From Bifidobacterium breve DSM 20213 = JCM 1192 (GTDB lineage Bacteria; Actinomycetota; Actinomycetes; Actinomycetales; Bifidobacteriaceae): 64,000 nt of DNA. The notes beneath the pieces were generated by a model that saw only the letters and a program-made list of their open reading frames with translations, was not told the DNA's origin and ran no database searches. Location of the stretch: contig NZ_AP012324.1 of assembly GCF_001025175.1 (NCBI RefSeq), positions 248,001-312,000 on the forward strand. Direction: 5' to 3'. The translations under genes were made by a program, and so were the position numbers. Of the stretch, positions 63,589 to 64,000 are shown one piece after another (position 1 is the first letter of the stretch; every line of letters begins with the position of its first letter).

Positions 63589-64000
63589 GTGAGCGAAAAG
63601 CAATCTGTGGTGATTATCGGTGGTGGTCCTGCCGGTTTGACCGCCGCATGGGAATTGATTAAGGACGGCGGCGCTGATAAATACGATGTGACTGTGCTTG
63701 AGGGAACCCGTGCATTCGGCGGTATCTCGCGTACCGTGAAGCACAACGGCAACCGCATGGATATCGGCGGTCACCGCTTCTTCTCAAAGGACGAGCGCAT
63801 CATGGATTGGTGGAAGACAGTTCTGCCACTGCAGGGCGCGCCTTCCTATGATGACAAGAAGCTCGGCCGTGAGCACGATATGGAGTCGGGCGGCCCCGAT
63901 CCCGAGGTGGAAGACAAGGTGATGCTAAAGCGTCACCGTGTGTCCCGTATTTTCTGGAACCGTCACTTCTTCGACTACCCGATTTCCCTGAGCCCCAACA
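63589..64000 (+). CDS. FAD-dependent oxidoreductase (protoporphyrinogen-oxidase or UDP-galactopyranose-mutase-like), 3' end beyond the window
   Basis: The N-terminal 137 residues of a flavoprotein. The dinucleotide motif is SVVIIGGGPAGLTAAWELIK (about residues 6-25), followed by VTVLEGTRAFGGISRTV and RMDIGGHRFFSKDE, typical of the NAD(P)-binding-8 amino-oxidase-like proteins. The start is GTG 63589, with AAGGAGATGCAA in front; ATG 63583, in frame, is too near the ribosome site. Such proteins are often associated with polysaccharide or cell-wall sugar modification in actinobacteria; the substrate cannot be told from this part. Confidence 0.8.
   Translation, partial: MSEKQSVVIIGGGPAGLTAAWELIKDGGADKYDVTVLEGTRAFGGISRTVKHNGNRMDIGGHRFFSKDERIMDWWKTVLPLQGAPSYDDKKLGREHDMESGGPDPEVEDKVMLKRHRVSRIFWNRHFFDYPISLSPN

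Overview
The window reads as the chromosome of a high-G+C actinobacterium of the genus Bifidobacterium, most likely B. longum. The reasons are the actinobacterial gene set (opcA beside zwf, murT/gatD, a DUF2469 gene, amt-glnK-glnD), a decayed hypBA1 gene that closely resembles the characterised B. longum beta-L-arabinofuranosidase as I remember it, and bifidobacterial-looking dispersed repeats. The species call is from memory; no search was run.

Layout. 1-5 kb: two YhgE/Pip membrane proteins on the minus strand and a CmpB-type membrane protein. 5-10.3 kb: the oxidative pentose-phosphate block, gnd facing a zwf-opcA-pgl operon. 10.6-16.2 kb: a secreted beta-lactamase-fold hydrolase, tRNA-Lys(TTT), a C69 dipeptidase, a glycosyltransferase and a TetR regulator. 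16.2-21.6 kb: ftsY, then amt-glnK-glnD for ammonium uptake and PII signalling. 21.7-29.5 kb: a MATE exporter, a DnaA-box cluster in front of dnaB, the murT-gatD pair that amidates lipid II, and an AarF-type kinase. 29.5-32 kb: a collapsed arabino-oligosaccharide locus made of a lacI remnant, a permease remnant and hypBA1 with a nonsense codon. 32-36.3 kb: yggS, prs and the rpsF-ssb-rpsR-rplI operon.

36.5-47.2 kb is an integrated genomic island. It lies between an intact tRNA-Lys(CTT) and a 34-bp copy of that tRNA's 3' end. A tyrosine integrase, broken by an in-frame TGA, sits at the distal end. The island carries an IS256-type insertion sequence with perfect 26-bp ends and an 8-bp target duplication, two ISL3 transposase remnants around an ABC-transporter/two-component module, an MFS transporter, and a candidate toxin-antitoxin pair behind a perfect palindromic operator.

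47.4-64 kb returns to core genes: an aquaglyceroporin, a copper ATPase facing csoR, rmuC, a phosphoribosyltransferase-like gene, an RNA methyltransferase, a fused ABC transporter, an HTH/nuclease-like gene beside a 51-52-bp tandem repeat, gatCAB, an acetyltransferase, DUF2469 and the start of an FAD oxidoreductase. The copper ATPase lacks its nucleotide-binding domain and is fused at both ends to extra metal-binding domains.

The most unusual observations are the island and its operator-controlled candidate TA pair, the REP-like element inserted in frame inside murT, the copper ATPase without an N-domain, the dnaB-linked DnaA-box cluster, and several intergenic repeat families. Regulatory sites and terminators were called by eye.
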